DNA of 64,000 nucleotides from Elmis aenea (lineage: Eukaryota > Arthropoda > Insecta > Coleoptera > Elmidae): positions 41,421,470 to 41,485,469 of the forward strand of contig OX393578.1 in the NCBI GenBank assembly GCA_947652605.1, written 5' to 3'. Numbering within the stretch: position 1 is the first letter of the stretch; each line of letters starts with the position of its first letter. Of this stretch, positions 23,747 to 35,500 are shown piece by piece. The notes below the pieces were generated by a model. That model ran no database searches. It saw only the letters and a program-made list of their open reading frames with translations, and was not told the DNA's origin. Position numbers and translations under genes: made by a program.

Positions 23747-26700
23747 CAGGAATGCGCAAAAGTATGGAAACAAACAAATATCTAGAACAATATTCAAAAT
23801 ATTTTAATGAAATTTGGTATCTGACCGTTATCGTATATTCCGGATTCGATAAAAATATTGACGTTGCGATACGACTTCCGGTTCAACCGGAAACGGACCT
23901 AAACTTTATAATTTTAAATAGAACACCCTGTATATTTTCATATTTTTGGATTCCTCTTTAAATTTACTTCAAAAAATGTATGGAGTTGTATGGGGCTAAA
24001 GTCAACCGTTTTCGTTAAAATCACATTTTTATGAAAATTTTGAGCTATACAGCACTTTCAAAAATTTTCAACATTTAAGAACTTTGAAATGGCAAGTAAT
24101 TTTTTTTTAAGTTTATGTTGTCAATAAGCTAACTAACACTTTGCACAACGTATATTTTAAAAATATTATACAGGGCGTTTTTTACGCTTGTTCAAACTTG
24201 TACAACTTTAAACATCGATAACTCATTTTTCTTAAATACAACACCCTGTATATTTTTACTCATTCTTATAGAAAATTTAATTCTGTTTCGAAAACATAAA
24301 GGCTGTTTTTCACCTTAAACTGATATTTTCCGAGATATCGCGATTTTATTGTTAATTATTAGAGCAACGTAATATTTTCAAGTAGGCTATGAAGGTAGAC
24401 AGGACCTGGTGAAAACAAAACAATCTTAGAATGTAAACAATTATTGTAGTTGTCAAATAACAGTTTAATTGTTTGTCGTTTTTACATAAAATGGTTTTTT
24501 TAAGTGAAAGAGAGCGAATAGAAATTTTGATGATGATTGGTTTCGGCGATAAGAGAAGAAGGTACTATGAAGTATGTAATTTATTTAACAATAATTGACA
24601 TCCTGATCGCCAGCCAATAACGCGTTCCTTGGTTGCCAAAACCTTACGACGATATGATGTAAATGGAAACGTTCGCAATTTACCAAAAAGTGGTCGACCA
24701 AAACTTGCAACCAACGAAAATAAAGCTTAAAGCACAAGATATTGCTGTCACGTTAGAAGAAATCCCACAAAGATCCACAAAAGAACTAGCGCGTGTTCAT
24801 GGTATCATGGTATTAGTCGACGCTCAGTGGGTAGAATATTAAAAGAAAAAAAATACCATCCCCATAAAATTCGTCTTGTGCAAGAACTTTCGGATGACGA
24901 TTTCGACCGAAGATTACAGTTTTGTGAACTTACCATGGACATCTGCGATCGTGATCCTAACTTCATAAGCAATGTGGTGTTTTCTGATGAAGCGACTTTT
25001 TATTTAAATGGAACAGTTAATCGACATAACTGCCGCTACTGGTCGCAAACTAATCCTCATTGGATTCAGCAAGCACACACCCTGCATCCACAAAAGCTTA
25101 ATGTATGGGCGGTAATTCATAGAAATCGCGTAATTGGTCCGTTTTTTCTGAATGGCACTCTTACAGGTGAAAAATATTTGGAACTGATAAATAATGAAAT
25201 TATTCCCGCACTAGAGGAAAACGGTCAATTACCAGATAATATCTGGTTTCAACAAGATGGAGCACCTCCCCATTTCGCAGGAGACGTGAGAGAATTTTTA
25301 AATAGAGTATTTCCTAATCGATGGATCGGGCGCAGAGGTCACATTGAGTGGCCTCCTCGGTCACCGGACCTAACTCCATTAGATTTCTTTCTTTCGGGAC
25401 ATTTAAAATCTAATGTTTATTCACACCCACTTGGTGATTTAGGCGAACTGAGAAACCGAATAATAGAAGAACTTGAAAGAATCTCGCCAGATGTCATTTT
25501 AAACATTCTTACGGAGTTTCGGCATAGCTTAGCCTACTGCCAAGAAGTAAATGGTGGTCATTTCGAGCATCGTATCCATTAAATTTTTGTATTCCCTATT
25601 TTGTTAATTTTTATAAATTCGCAATATTTTCTATACTGCGTCCTCTTGCCCAAGAAGACCGCGAAGAAACCTTGAGCGCTTCGTATCAGACGACTTGGCC
25701 AAAATAACCCGGTCCTTATCGGGGCCAAAATATTTTTCATGCAATTGAGTTTGATCGTTAACAAAGTCACAATAAAACCAATTGATAAAGTATTAGGTAC
25801 GCGAGAAAAACGCTGATTAAAAAAATAACAACTGACCTGTCTTATGTTTAAATTTATAAAAAGGTTAGGGTTGGGTTCGTTTCCGGTTAAACCAAAAATC
25901 GTATTGTAAACACGCAAAAAATAGTTTATAGGATTTAGTATTTGTCATCACACTGGTCCAACAAAAAAATGCATAAATAATTTTTAAAAATCTTAATTTA
26001 AAAGTAAGAATGGTAAAACTCGTTAAAAAAAATGTCAAAAATTTGTACGGAAAAGATAGATTTAAAACTTTCTTGTTGTTTTTCTTTCAATTGTTTAAAA
26101 TAACACTGTCTACCTTCATAGCATACTTGAAAATATTACGTTGCCCTAATAATTAACAATAAAATCGCGATATCTCGGAAAATATCAGTTTAAGGTGAAA
26201 AACAGCCCTTATGTTTTCGAAAGAGAATTAAATTTTCTATAAGAATGAGTAAAAATATACAGGGTGTTGTATTTAAGAAAAATGAGTTATCGATGTTTAA
26301 AGTTGTACAAGTTTGAACAAGCGTAAAAAACGCCCTGTATAATATTTTTAAAATATACGTTGTGCAAAGTGTTAGTTAGCTTATTGACAACATAAACTTA
26401 AAAAAAAATTACTTGCCATTTCAAAGTTCTTAAATGTTGAAAATTTTTGAAAGTGCTGTATAGCTCAAAATTTTCATAAAAATGTGATTTTAACGAAAAC
26501 GGTTGACTTTAGCCCCATACAACTCCATACATTTTTTGAAGTAAATTTAAAGAGGAATCCAAAAATATGAAAATATACAGGGTGTTCTATTTAAAATTAT
26601 AAAGTTTAGGTCCGTTTTCGGTTGAACCGGAAGTCGTATCGCAACGTCAATACTTTTATCGAATCCGGAATATACGATAACGGTCAAATACCAAATTTCA

Positions 26701-26761
26701 TTAAAATATTTTGAATAGTGTTCTAGATATTTGTTTGTTTCCATACTTTTGCGAATCCCTG
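23747..26761 (+). mobile_element. Tc1/mariner-class DD41D transposon with long TIRs (3.0 kb)
   Basis: Begins CAGGAATGCGCAAAAGTATG and ends in the complement (ACTTTTGCGAATCCCTG). TA duplications lie at 23745-23746 and 26762-26763. The TIRs are unusually long, about 656 bp (23747-24402 and 26106-26761), and very similar to each other. They contain internal ACACCCTGTATA motifs like those seen at the ends of other families here. One transposase gene lies between the arms, with disabling lesions. The last two catalytic aspartates are 41 residues apart, the spacing reported for rosa/Visitor-like (DD41D) members. Confidence 0.9.
24491..25582 (+). pseudogene. DD41D transposase, N-terminal half broken
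   Basis: The first ATG (24491) opens a helix-turn-helix domain that includes V-A-K-T-L-R-R-Y-D and G-R-P-K-L. The frame is hit by an in-frame TGA near 24596 and a TAA near 24728 caused by a 1-bp shift. An 8-bp tandem duplication (CATGGTAT twice, near 24798-24813) then restores the frame. From 24827 the frame is open to the stop (251 codons). It keeps S-D-E-A-T-F (first Asp), Q-Q-D-G-A-P-P-H (second Asp) and R-S-P-D-L-T-P-L-D-F-F (third Asp). The intact length would be about 360 residues, normal for the family. The catalytic half is open but without the DNA-binding half the product should not transpose. Confidence 0.9.
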
Positions 26762-26763
26762 TA

Positions 26764-27799
26764 TGTAAGCTTAGTAAAAATCGCGTATTTCATTTGTTAA
26801 ACTTATTTCTATTTGGAAAAATTTGACTTGTTTATATTTATACCCACTGTTCTTTTCCTTGGTGGATTTCTTTATATGCAACAGACCCATGTGAATAATT
26901 GGGCAAATAAGAATTCTATTTATAAAGTGGCGAGAACCTCGAAACTAGTATAAACATTTATCAAGAAAATGTCTTTCAACAAACAAGTTCAGTAATTTTT
27001 AATAAATGTTCATAAACAGGGTATTCTGGAGATCGTTACTATCACAAAAAGCTTTTTTATTTTATAACATAAATCTGGAATCCTTACATACAATTAAATG
27101 GACTAAAAACAGATATATTCGAAAGTTTTTGTAAAACTTTTTTTTAATAGCGTTTGGATAGTTTAATTTAAAATCAGAATTAGATCGTATTTTTTTTTTG
27201 AGTAATATAAACGTTTTACTGTAATACTTAAACAAAAATCTTGTTTAAATAATAACCTTGTTTATTTACTTATATTTATTATTTATTTTGGTCAAACTTT
27301 ATTTACTTTCCAATAATACAATCATTAAGTATAAATAGTATTACGTCACAAAACTACATTAAAATAATTTTAATTGTGGTCTTTTTGTTTTTATATTATT
27401 ATTCACTAACAAATATTTTAAATTAAATAAAAATTATTCATCATAAAACATCCTTCAAAGAGTTTTAAATTATTTAGTATTTTGGATACAAATATGAGTT
27501 CAATATAAACGAAGAAGTTCAATTTATCTCGAAATTTATGTACCCATAGTTTACCATTGTAATATTTTGTTCTACATTGACCGATTTTACAGCTTTTGTC
27601 ACTTTTTAACACGCTTAGTGAAGAAGACAAAAAGTATCCTATATTTGTTTACGGACTCTTTACAAATTTTTCATAAATATCGAGCATTTGTATTTTTATT
27701 TTCTGTTACAAATTACCAGTAAAAGTAATGATGAAAACGAATTTACACAAAATCAATTTTAATAAATCAAGCTTGCCAAAGAAATTTTTTAAATTACAG
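26764..27799. other. Intergenic AT-rich sequence
   Basis: A 70-codon minus-strand frame at 27418-27630 has no recognisable domain, signal peptide or splice context. Nothing else stands out. Confidence 0.35.
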
Positions 27800-28330
27800 A
27801 ATTTTAACCCTCCAAAAAATTCTGATAAAAACCAACAGGGGTCGCAATTGTTAGGTAGGGTATAATAGAAAATGTTACTGTAGGAAATCTTTTAATAAGT
27901 TAAAAACATCTGGCAAACGTCATCCTCCTACATATATCCAAATTTGAGAAATAAAATAAAAACTTAATTTTACCGTTCCCCTTTAGTGGGGTGTAACTTA
28001 GAAAGAAGACGTTTTAGGAAAAGATTTTATAAAAAGGCCTCTCTAGTTTTTGGTAGGAAATATACGCCCCATTTTTTTTGCGTTACATGTAAAAATTTAA
28101 TTATTGTTGTTAATTTACTAGACATACCGGGTGTAAATTAAGTGTGGTACACCTCCTTTTTTTCTTTAGTTTTGATTTTAGATAAATTAAATTTTAGAAA
28201 TATGATATGTGCAAAAAACCGGGCTTTTTGAGCACATGCACTCATTTGTTTCACTTCCGGTTTCGCCGGAAGACCTCAACTTTGTTATTTTAAATGAAGC
28301 AGCCTGTATATTTTTACATTTTTGGAAAGA
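27800..28330. repeat. Debris of two TA-type transposon families
   Basis: 27800-28075 matches one arm of the 18671-19633 foldback (CAAATTTGAGAAATAAAATAA, CCCCTTTAG). 28127-28330 has an ACCGGGTGTAAATT start. It also holds a TTCCGGTTTCGCCGGAAG - CCTGTATATTTTTA block that resembles the terminal repeat of the DD41D element (TTCCGGTTCAACCGGAAA - CCTGTATATTTTCA). Confidence 0.55.
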
Positions 28331-29521
28331 GGAAGCGATTTTGGATACAACTGCACTATTTTGGTTAATTTTTAAAACCTCAAAAAGTTTTTGAAACAAA
28401 ATTTAGATTTTTATTAAGGGTACCGTGACCTGCATAAATTTAATTTTATTATGTCAACAATTGTTCAAAAAACGTTTTTGTAAATTTTAAATGACTTTTA
28501 GTTACTTTATTTGCAAAAAGTAAATTTTTTTAAATGGATCTATGGTACCACCAAGCGGTTATTTAAATGGAGCATTTTAATGAAATCTGTTATTTCAGTA
28601 AAATGAATTAAAAACTTTTTAAGTAAATATTGCAACATTTTTAATCAAGCATAATACAACATGCAACATTAAAATTGCAAAAAAGTAGTATAGCAAAACA
28701 AATGGGTGGGAGATGTATATACAATTGTTTCCAAATAATTTAAATTTTTTGTGCATGACTAAGAAGCTTTTAGAGTTTGCGGTTTTCAACATTCCAGTAG
28801 CGTAATGTCATAAATTGCTTGTTTTAAATGTACTTCTAGTTGAAACAAAAGAATAAATATCCGTACAAATATATTAATATTTAAGCAAATATAAGCATTG
28901 GCTTTTAGCAATTTTTATTTGTTTTCGTAAGTGAATTTGCTTGCCCTCCTATTTTTAAATTATCCGAGTTTGTTAAGTTATATATCTCATTTAGAAGAAA
29001 ACAATAGCTTTTTTGTCTAAACGTTGTAAAATTTACAGTTTTATTTGTTGAATGAAAAAGAATATGGTGTACATTGTACAAAATATTTGCACTAACCAAC
29101 TGTTTTTCTTTGTAAATTGTGAGAATATTACAATCTTCTCAATTATGCTAGGATATTAAACATTAACGAAGAAGAGCGTAATGATTTCTTAATGATACCA
29201 TACCTAAGAGACCAAAATGTTAGCATATTTAAAATTGCCTGTAATTAGTGTCTATGGTGATAAATATTAGTAATGTCAACGTCAAAATTCTTGTGTCGGA
29301 GAAATTTAAGTAGATCATTATACTATACAATGTGAAAAATTAGTACATATTTAACCGTCATCAACTTTGAAAAGTATGTTAATTGGTTGTGAATCATTTA
29401 GTGGTAAATTTTATTGTTTTTCAGTAACACAAGTTTTCGTCAAAACAAAATCGATCATTTATTTTGTATTGATTGGTCGATATTTCTAGAAAAATTTGAG
29501 AAATGGGAAAAATCAGACGTT
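28331..29521. other. Upstream region of the membrane-protein gene
   Basis: No complete gene seen. An acceptor-like TTTTTCAG ends at 29424, and the frame of the following ATG (29522) is open back to it (reading N-T-S-F-R-Q-N-K). Coding sequence may therefore begin in an unseen upstream exon. Confidence 0.35.
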
Positions 29522-32500
29522 ATGGATGATAAAGATGATGATTACGACGATGAGATAGAACTTCATCCTGATTTAAAAGGGAAACAAGCTAGACAGGCAG
29601 AATTTGCTACTTATCGCTCAAATCATACGAAGTTCGTTCAGGAAACTCCAGATAATTTAAAACGTCTTAATGAACCGCCAGTTAAAAAGCTTAAGAGAAA
29701 GGGGAGTAGTATCGTGACAAAAGGTCTAAGGACAGTCGCAAATGGTTTCGTTTTCTTATTTTATTTAGTACTACAGGTAAAAACTTAAAAACAACAATAA
29801 CTGTGTATAATATGTTCTAAAATGAGTCCATTGATAAGTAAATCGTTTAACTATATAATTGTGGCAAAGATGTAGTTTGATACTAATACAAGCATTGCAC
29901 AAGTTTTAGATTAATAAATATAAATAATTGTCAATTTAAATAATCGGTGAATGAGAACTGTATTTTAAAGATTTTTATCGCCGCAAAAGACTAGTTTGTT
30001 TTTCATAATAATACAAAAATTGTATCCTATGGGTCCCTTGGCTCGTGGACCCGTGTCCACCGCACCCGCTGCACCTCCGATTGCTACGCCACTGTATACA
30101 GGGATGCGCAACAGTATTGAAACAAACAAATATCTAGAACACTATTAATTATATTTCAATGAAATTTGATATTTGACCGTTATCGTATATTCCGGATTCG
30201 ATAAAAATATTGAGGTTGCGATACGACTTTCGGTTCAACCGGAAACGGACTCAAACTTTGAAATTTTAAATGAAACACCCTGTATATTTTTATATTTTTG
30301 GATTCCTCTTTAAATTTACTTCAAAAAATGTTTGAGGTTGTATGGGGCTTAAGTCGACCGTTTTCGTTAAAATCACATTTTTATGAAAATTTTGAGCTAT
30401 ACAGCTATGTTAAAAATTTTCAACATTTAAGAACTTTGAAATTGCAAGTAATTTTTTTTTTAAGTTTATGTTGACAATAAGCTTACTAACACTTTGCACA
30501 ACGTACATTTAAAAAATATTATACAGAGCGTTTTTTACTCTTGTTCAAACTTGTACAACTTTAAACATCTATAACTCATTTTTCTTAAATACAACACTCT
30601 GTATATTTTTACACATTCTTATAGAAAATTGATTTCTCTTTCGAAAACATAAAGGCTGTTTTTCACCTAAAATTGATATTTTCCGAGATATCGCGATTTT
30701 ATTGTTAATTATTAGGGCAACGTAATATTTTCAAGTAGGCTATGAAGAAAGAGTGTTAATTTAAACAATTGAAAGAAAAAAAAACAAGAAAGTTATAAAT
30801 TTATCTTTTCCGTACAAATTTTTGACATTTTTGTTAACGAATTTTACCATTATTACTTTTGAATTAAGATTTTTTTAAATTATTTATGCATTTTTTTGTT
30901 GGACCAGTGTGATGACAAATACTAAATCCTATAAACTATTTTTTGCGTGTTTGCAATACGACTTTTGGTTTAACCGACCCAACCCTAACCTTTTTTTAAA
31001 TTTAAACAAGGCAGGTCAGTTATTATTTTTTTTAATCAGCGTTTTTTTTTCGCGTACCTAATACTTTATCTATTGGTTTTATTATGACTTTGTAAACGAT
31101 CAAACTCAATTGTATGAACAATGTTTTGGCCCTGATAAGGACCGATTAATTTTTGCCAAGTCGTGTGATACGAAGCGCTCAAGGTTTCTTCTCGGTCTTC
31201 TTGGGCAAGAGGACGCAGAACAGAAAATATTGCGAATTTATAAAAATTAACAAAATAGGGAATACAAAAATGTAATGGATACGATGCTCGAAATGACCAC
31301 CATTTACTTCTTGGCAGTAGGCTAACCTATGCCGAAATTCCGTAAGAATGTTTAAAACCACATCTGGCGAGATTCTTCCAAGTTCTTTTGTTATTCGGTT
31401 TCTCAGTTCGCCTAAATCACCAAGTGGGTGTGCATAAACATTAGATTTTAAATGTCCCCCAAAAAAGAAAGCTAACGGAGTTAAATTCGTTAACAAAAAT
31501 GTCAAAAATTTGTACGGAAAAGATAAATTTATAAGTTTCTTCTTTTTTTTTTCTTTCAATTGTTAAAATTAACACCGTCTTCCTTCATAGCCTACTTGAA
31601 AATATTACGTTGCCCTAATAATTAACAATAAAATCGCGATATCTCGGAAAATATCAATTTTAGGTGAAAAACAGCCTTCATGTTTTCGAAAGAGAAATCA
31701 ATTTTCTATAAGAATGTGTAAAAATATACAGGGTGTTGTATTTAAGAAAAATGAGTTATAGATGTTTAAAGTTGTACAAGTTTGAACAAGCGTAAAAAAC
31801 GCCCTGTATAATATTTTTTAAATGTACGTTGTGCAAAGTGTTAGTAAGCTTATTGTCAACATAAACTTAAAAAAAAAATTACTTGCAATTTCAAAGTTCT
31901 TAAATGTTGAAAATTTTTAACAATGCTGTATAGCTCAAAATTTTCATAAAAATGTGATTTTAACGAAAACGGTCGACTTAAGCCCCATACAACCTCAAAC
32001 AATTTTTGAAGTAAATTTAAAGAGGAATCCAAAAATATAAAAATATACAGGGTGTTCCATTTAAAATTTCAAAGTTTGAGTCCGTTTCCGGTTGAACCGG
32101 AAGTCGTATCGCAACCTCAATATTTTTATCGAATCCGGAATATACGATAACGGTCAAATATCAAATGTTATTGAAATATAATTAATAGTGTTCTAGATAT
32201 TTGTTTGTTTCCATACTTTTGCGCATCCCTGTATATATATTACTGCCTCGGGGGAGTCCCCTAAGCACAAACGGTAAATCACCGTTTGTCTTTAGTTAGT
32301 TAGTTGGTTATCCGTTCCCCTTTAGCCGTTAGGCGTCGAGGTATTCTGATTTGCAGAACTTTTTCCATGTAATTCTGTTCTTGCCTAATTTTGCAATTTC
32401 GTTCCATGTGGTGCTCTTCCTTGACAATACTTGGCATACTTCTTGTTCCAGCTTTTACCTGGTCTCCCTTTGCTATTTCTTTCACAGGATTCCCATCACA

Positions 32501-35500
32501 ATACAACCGACTCCACTTTGGGCCTATTTGTCTAGGGTTACGCTACTGTACGGTAGAACGTGGCGATTTTTCAGATATTTAATCCCCTGTACTTTATACT
32601 TTATTTCTGTGATTGTTAAAATCCCTGTCTTCTCGAACTCATCAACTAGTTCCTCTTCCTTTTCAAACAGTCTCCTTATATTCTAGGTGCATATTTTACA
32701 CAATTTATTTATAGGTCAATGTTTACATTTATTACTTTTATTTGGTACCTTATTCTTTTTATTTCTTGCATATGATTTCTTACTCACGTCCATTTTAGTT
32801 CCCTTGTTTCGTCTAGAAGTTTTCCCTTCCCCCTCGGCCCTCTTCTAGTTTTTTGATTCTTGTATAGGGGTTGGGTCTGTCCTAGGTTTATACGTATATT
32901 AGGTTCTGTTCAGATTGGCCCCACGGCCATGTTTCTCCGTTTATTATAAATCTTTGATATCTTAACTTTAACGCATTTCCATTTTTTTTTCGGTATCAGC
33001 TCTTTTCCTGACCATTACATCAATCGTTCTTTTTTCCGCAGTCATATCCCTATTTATGAATATCCTTGCCTCCATTACCTCTTTGAGTTTAGCCTTGTTC
33101 TTCAATACTTCCATCTTACCTTCGAAACTATTCATTTCTACTGATATGTTGTTGTTAATTTTTGTGGCTGATCTTATCGGCGGGGTTATTCCCATAAATC
33201 TTTTTAGGACCTCTTCAACAAAGCATTTTAATACTATCATTAGTATTTATTGGCACACCGGACATTGCCAATTTATTTTTTCTTAGGTTCTTCTCATTTT
33301 TTTCTCTAAGTTGGTTCCTCATGTAAACATTGTCCACTTGAATCGTATTAAGTTTGTCCGCCAGTTTGCCTTTAACAAAAAAAATATATATAGTAAAAAA
33401 ACGTGAGTGGAAATTATTTATTTCGTTATCAATCTAAAATAAAAAATTATTACTTCCTTTTCGTTTCCGTTTTGTTTCATAAAAAATTCGGTTAATTTCG
33501 TTTATCGTTATTGTTTTAGTTCAGTTCTCAGTCCCTGTTGAAAATATATTATTCACCTTTGTTTCTACAAATGGCACTATTATAATTATAAATATGGTTA
33601 AAAGTAAAAATTAGAGAGCTAATGATCTTACTTTTTCAATCTAGTGAACATTTTACTACTTTCGATAATAACGTTTTCCAGGAAAATTTAAAAATCTGCA
33701 AACGATTTGTTATGTATCTAAATAAGAGTTTATAAAGATTTTTGTTTTGTCTGTAAGTATTTTTTTTTTTTTCATATGATGAAGTTTTAGATGGAGAAAT
33801 ATCGTCCTGATTCTTCCTTATGCAAAGAGATTGCTTCATTGTTTACTGATCTTGACATTTTCGAAAATTATTAGCAAAAATATTAATAGTTCAAACAACC
33901 GTAATGATAATTACATAAAGTGTCTAATTTTGATTTTAAACGGTATTTAGCCATTAAAAAAAGTTAAATAAAGCTTTGGGGTTGCACAAAATCCAATAAA
34001 TTTAAGTCTGCCATTGTAACTGTATTTTTTTTGGTACCATTCACTAATGTAAAAAATAGTAAGGCCATAAGGAGATATTTGAGGGGGTTATGCTATGAGA
34101 TAAACAAATCTTAAAAATATAATTAGCTTAGTTAAAACTGACTTATTTGTAACATTTCGACAAGAAATTCTTCGAAAAAAAGAAAAATGATTTTTAATTT
34201 AGCTGTTATAGAGTAAAATATGTTTGCATACTTATCTTATCATTTGTCTGCAAATTTAACTTGTGAGAACAATAATCTGTCAAATATGTAAAAGCCAATT
34301 ATGGTTTCAATTAAAAAAAGTGATTTTGTCAGTTTTCTAAGAATCTGAACTTAACAGGGTGGTCAAAATTCGATGGGATTGCATGGGTATCTCGCTTAAT
34401 ATTTAAGAGAGAGAAACGGTTAAATAATAAAAAATGTGTAGTTGTTGAGATAAACTCAGAACCGTTTTCAAAACTATTCTATCATTTCCGGTTTTAGAGT
34501 TATTTAAAAAAAGTATTTTTTTGGCATATTAATAATGTGTCATATCTCCGCAATTGAAAAGTTTATGGAGATTTACTTTTAGATATTTTTATGTAAAATT
34601 CGATATTACTAACAATTTTTTTTACGCTTGCCATTAAAAAGTTATGACACAAACTTACATTATTTTAAATGGAAGCTAGGCTATGGCCTACTTAAATTTA
34701 TTATTTTTTTCTTATTCCAAATATATAAACATTGATGTACCTAGTTATTTTCAATAACACGCAAGTAAGGGAGGTTTTTAGTTTTTATTAAAGAAAACAT
34801 AGTAGGCTGTGAAAACAAAAAAAAAAACAAGATGAAAAAACTTTTAAACTCATGTGGTACAAGTTAAGAGGTTTTTTAATTTGTTGTTTTGATAAACAAT
34901 ATAAATATCTGAACATAAAATAAACAACAATACACTACATAACTGGCGAACCGACTATATTGTTTTTATCTTATTTTCAAATATTTATAATGTTTCTCTC
35001 ACACTGCACATTTAGGTTACTTAACCATTTCTTTATCTTAAATATTAAGCGAGATACTCATATAACCACATCGAATTTGGACCACCCTGTACATATTTAA
35101 ACAAACGAATGTTACCGTTAGTACCTAACTGTATGACATGACAGCTTTAATCGTGATATTTATAATTTAAAAAATGTCAACTTTGGTTTTTCTTTTCTTC
35201 TTCGTGTGCCATGGATTTTTTCAAAAATGAAAGTATTGCTTACCAGGGAAGGTCACTATACGTTGTCGCTAGAATTTGATTAGGGCTGTGTTTATTGCAT
35301 CAAGAACATCAAAACTAAATGTTTTGTAGTGTTATACGTGCCACTGGCCATTTTCTTTGGAAAAATAGGAGAAAAATTGAAAAGCTGAATAATAAAAGTC
35401 AATTTTGCGATCGCGTTGGCCATGAAACCGTCAGAGACAAAATCTAAATTCTCCTATTTACCAATGCGCGCATCCTTTGCCAGAAAAATGGTCCAAAGTT

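Noticed and set aside
23752..26744. Nearly identical 65-69-codon frames at 23752-23961 (plus) and 26547-26744 (minus)
   Set aside because: They lie in the two terminal inverted repeats of the DD41D element and simply mirror each other.
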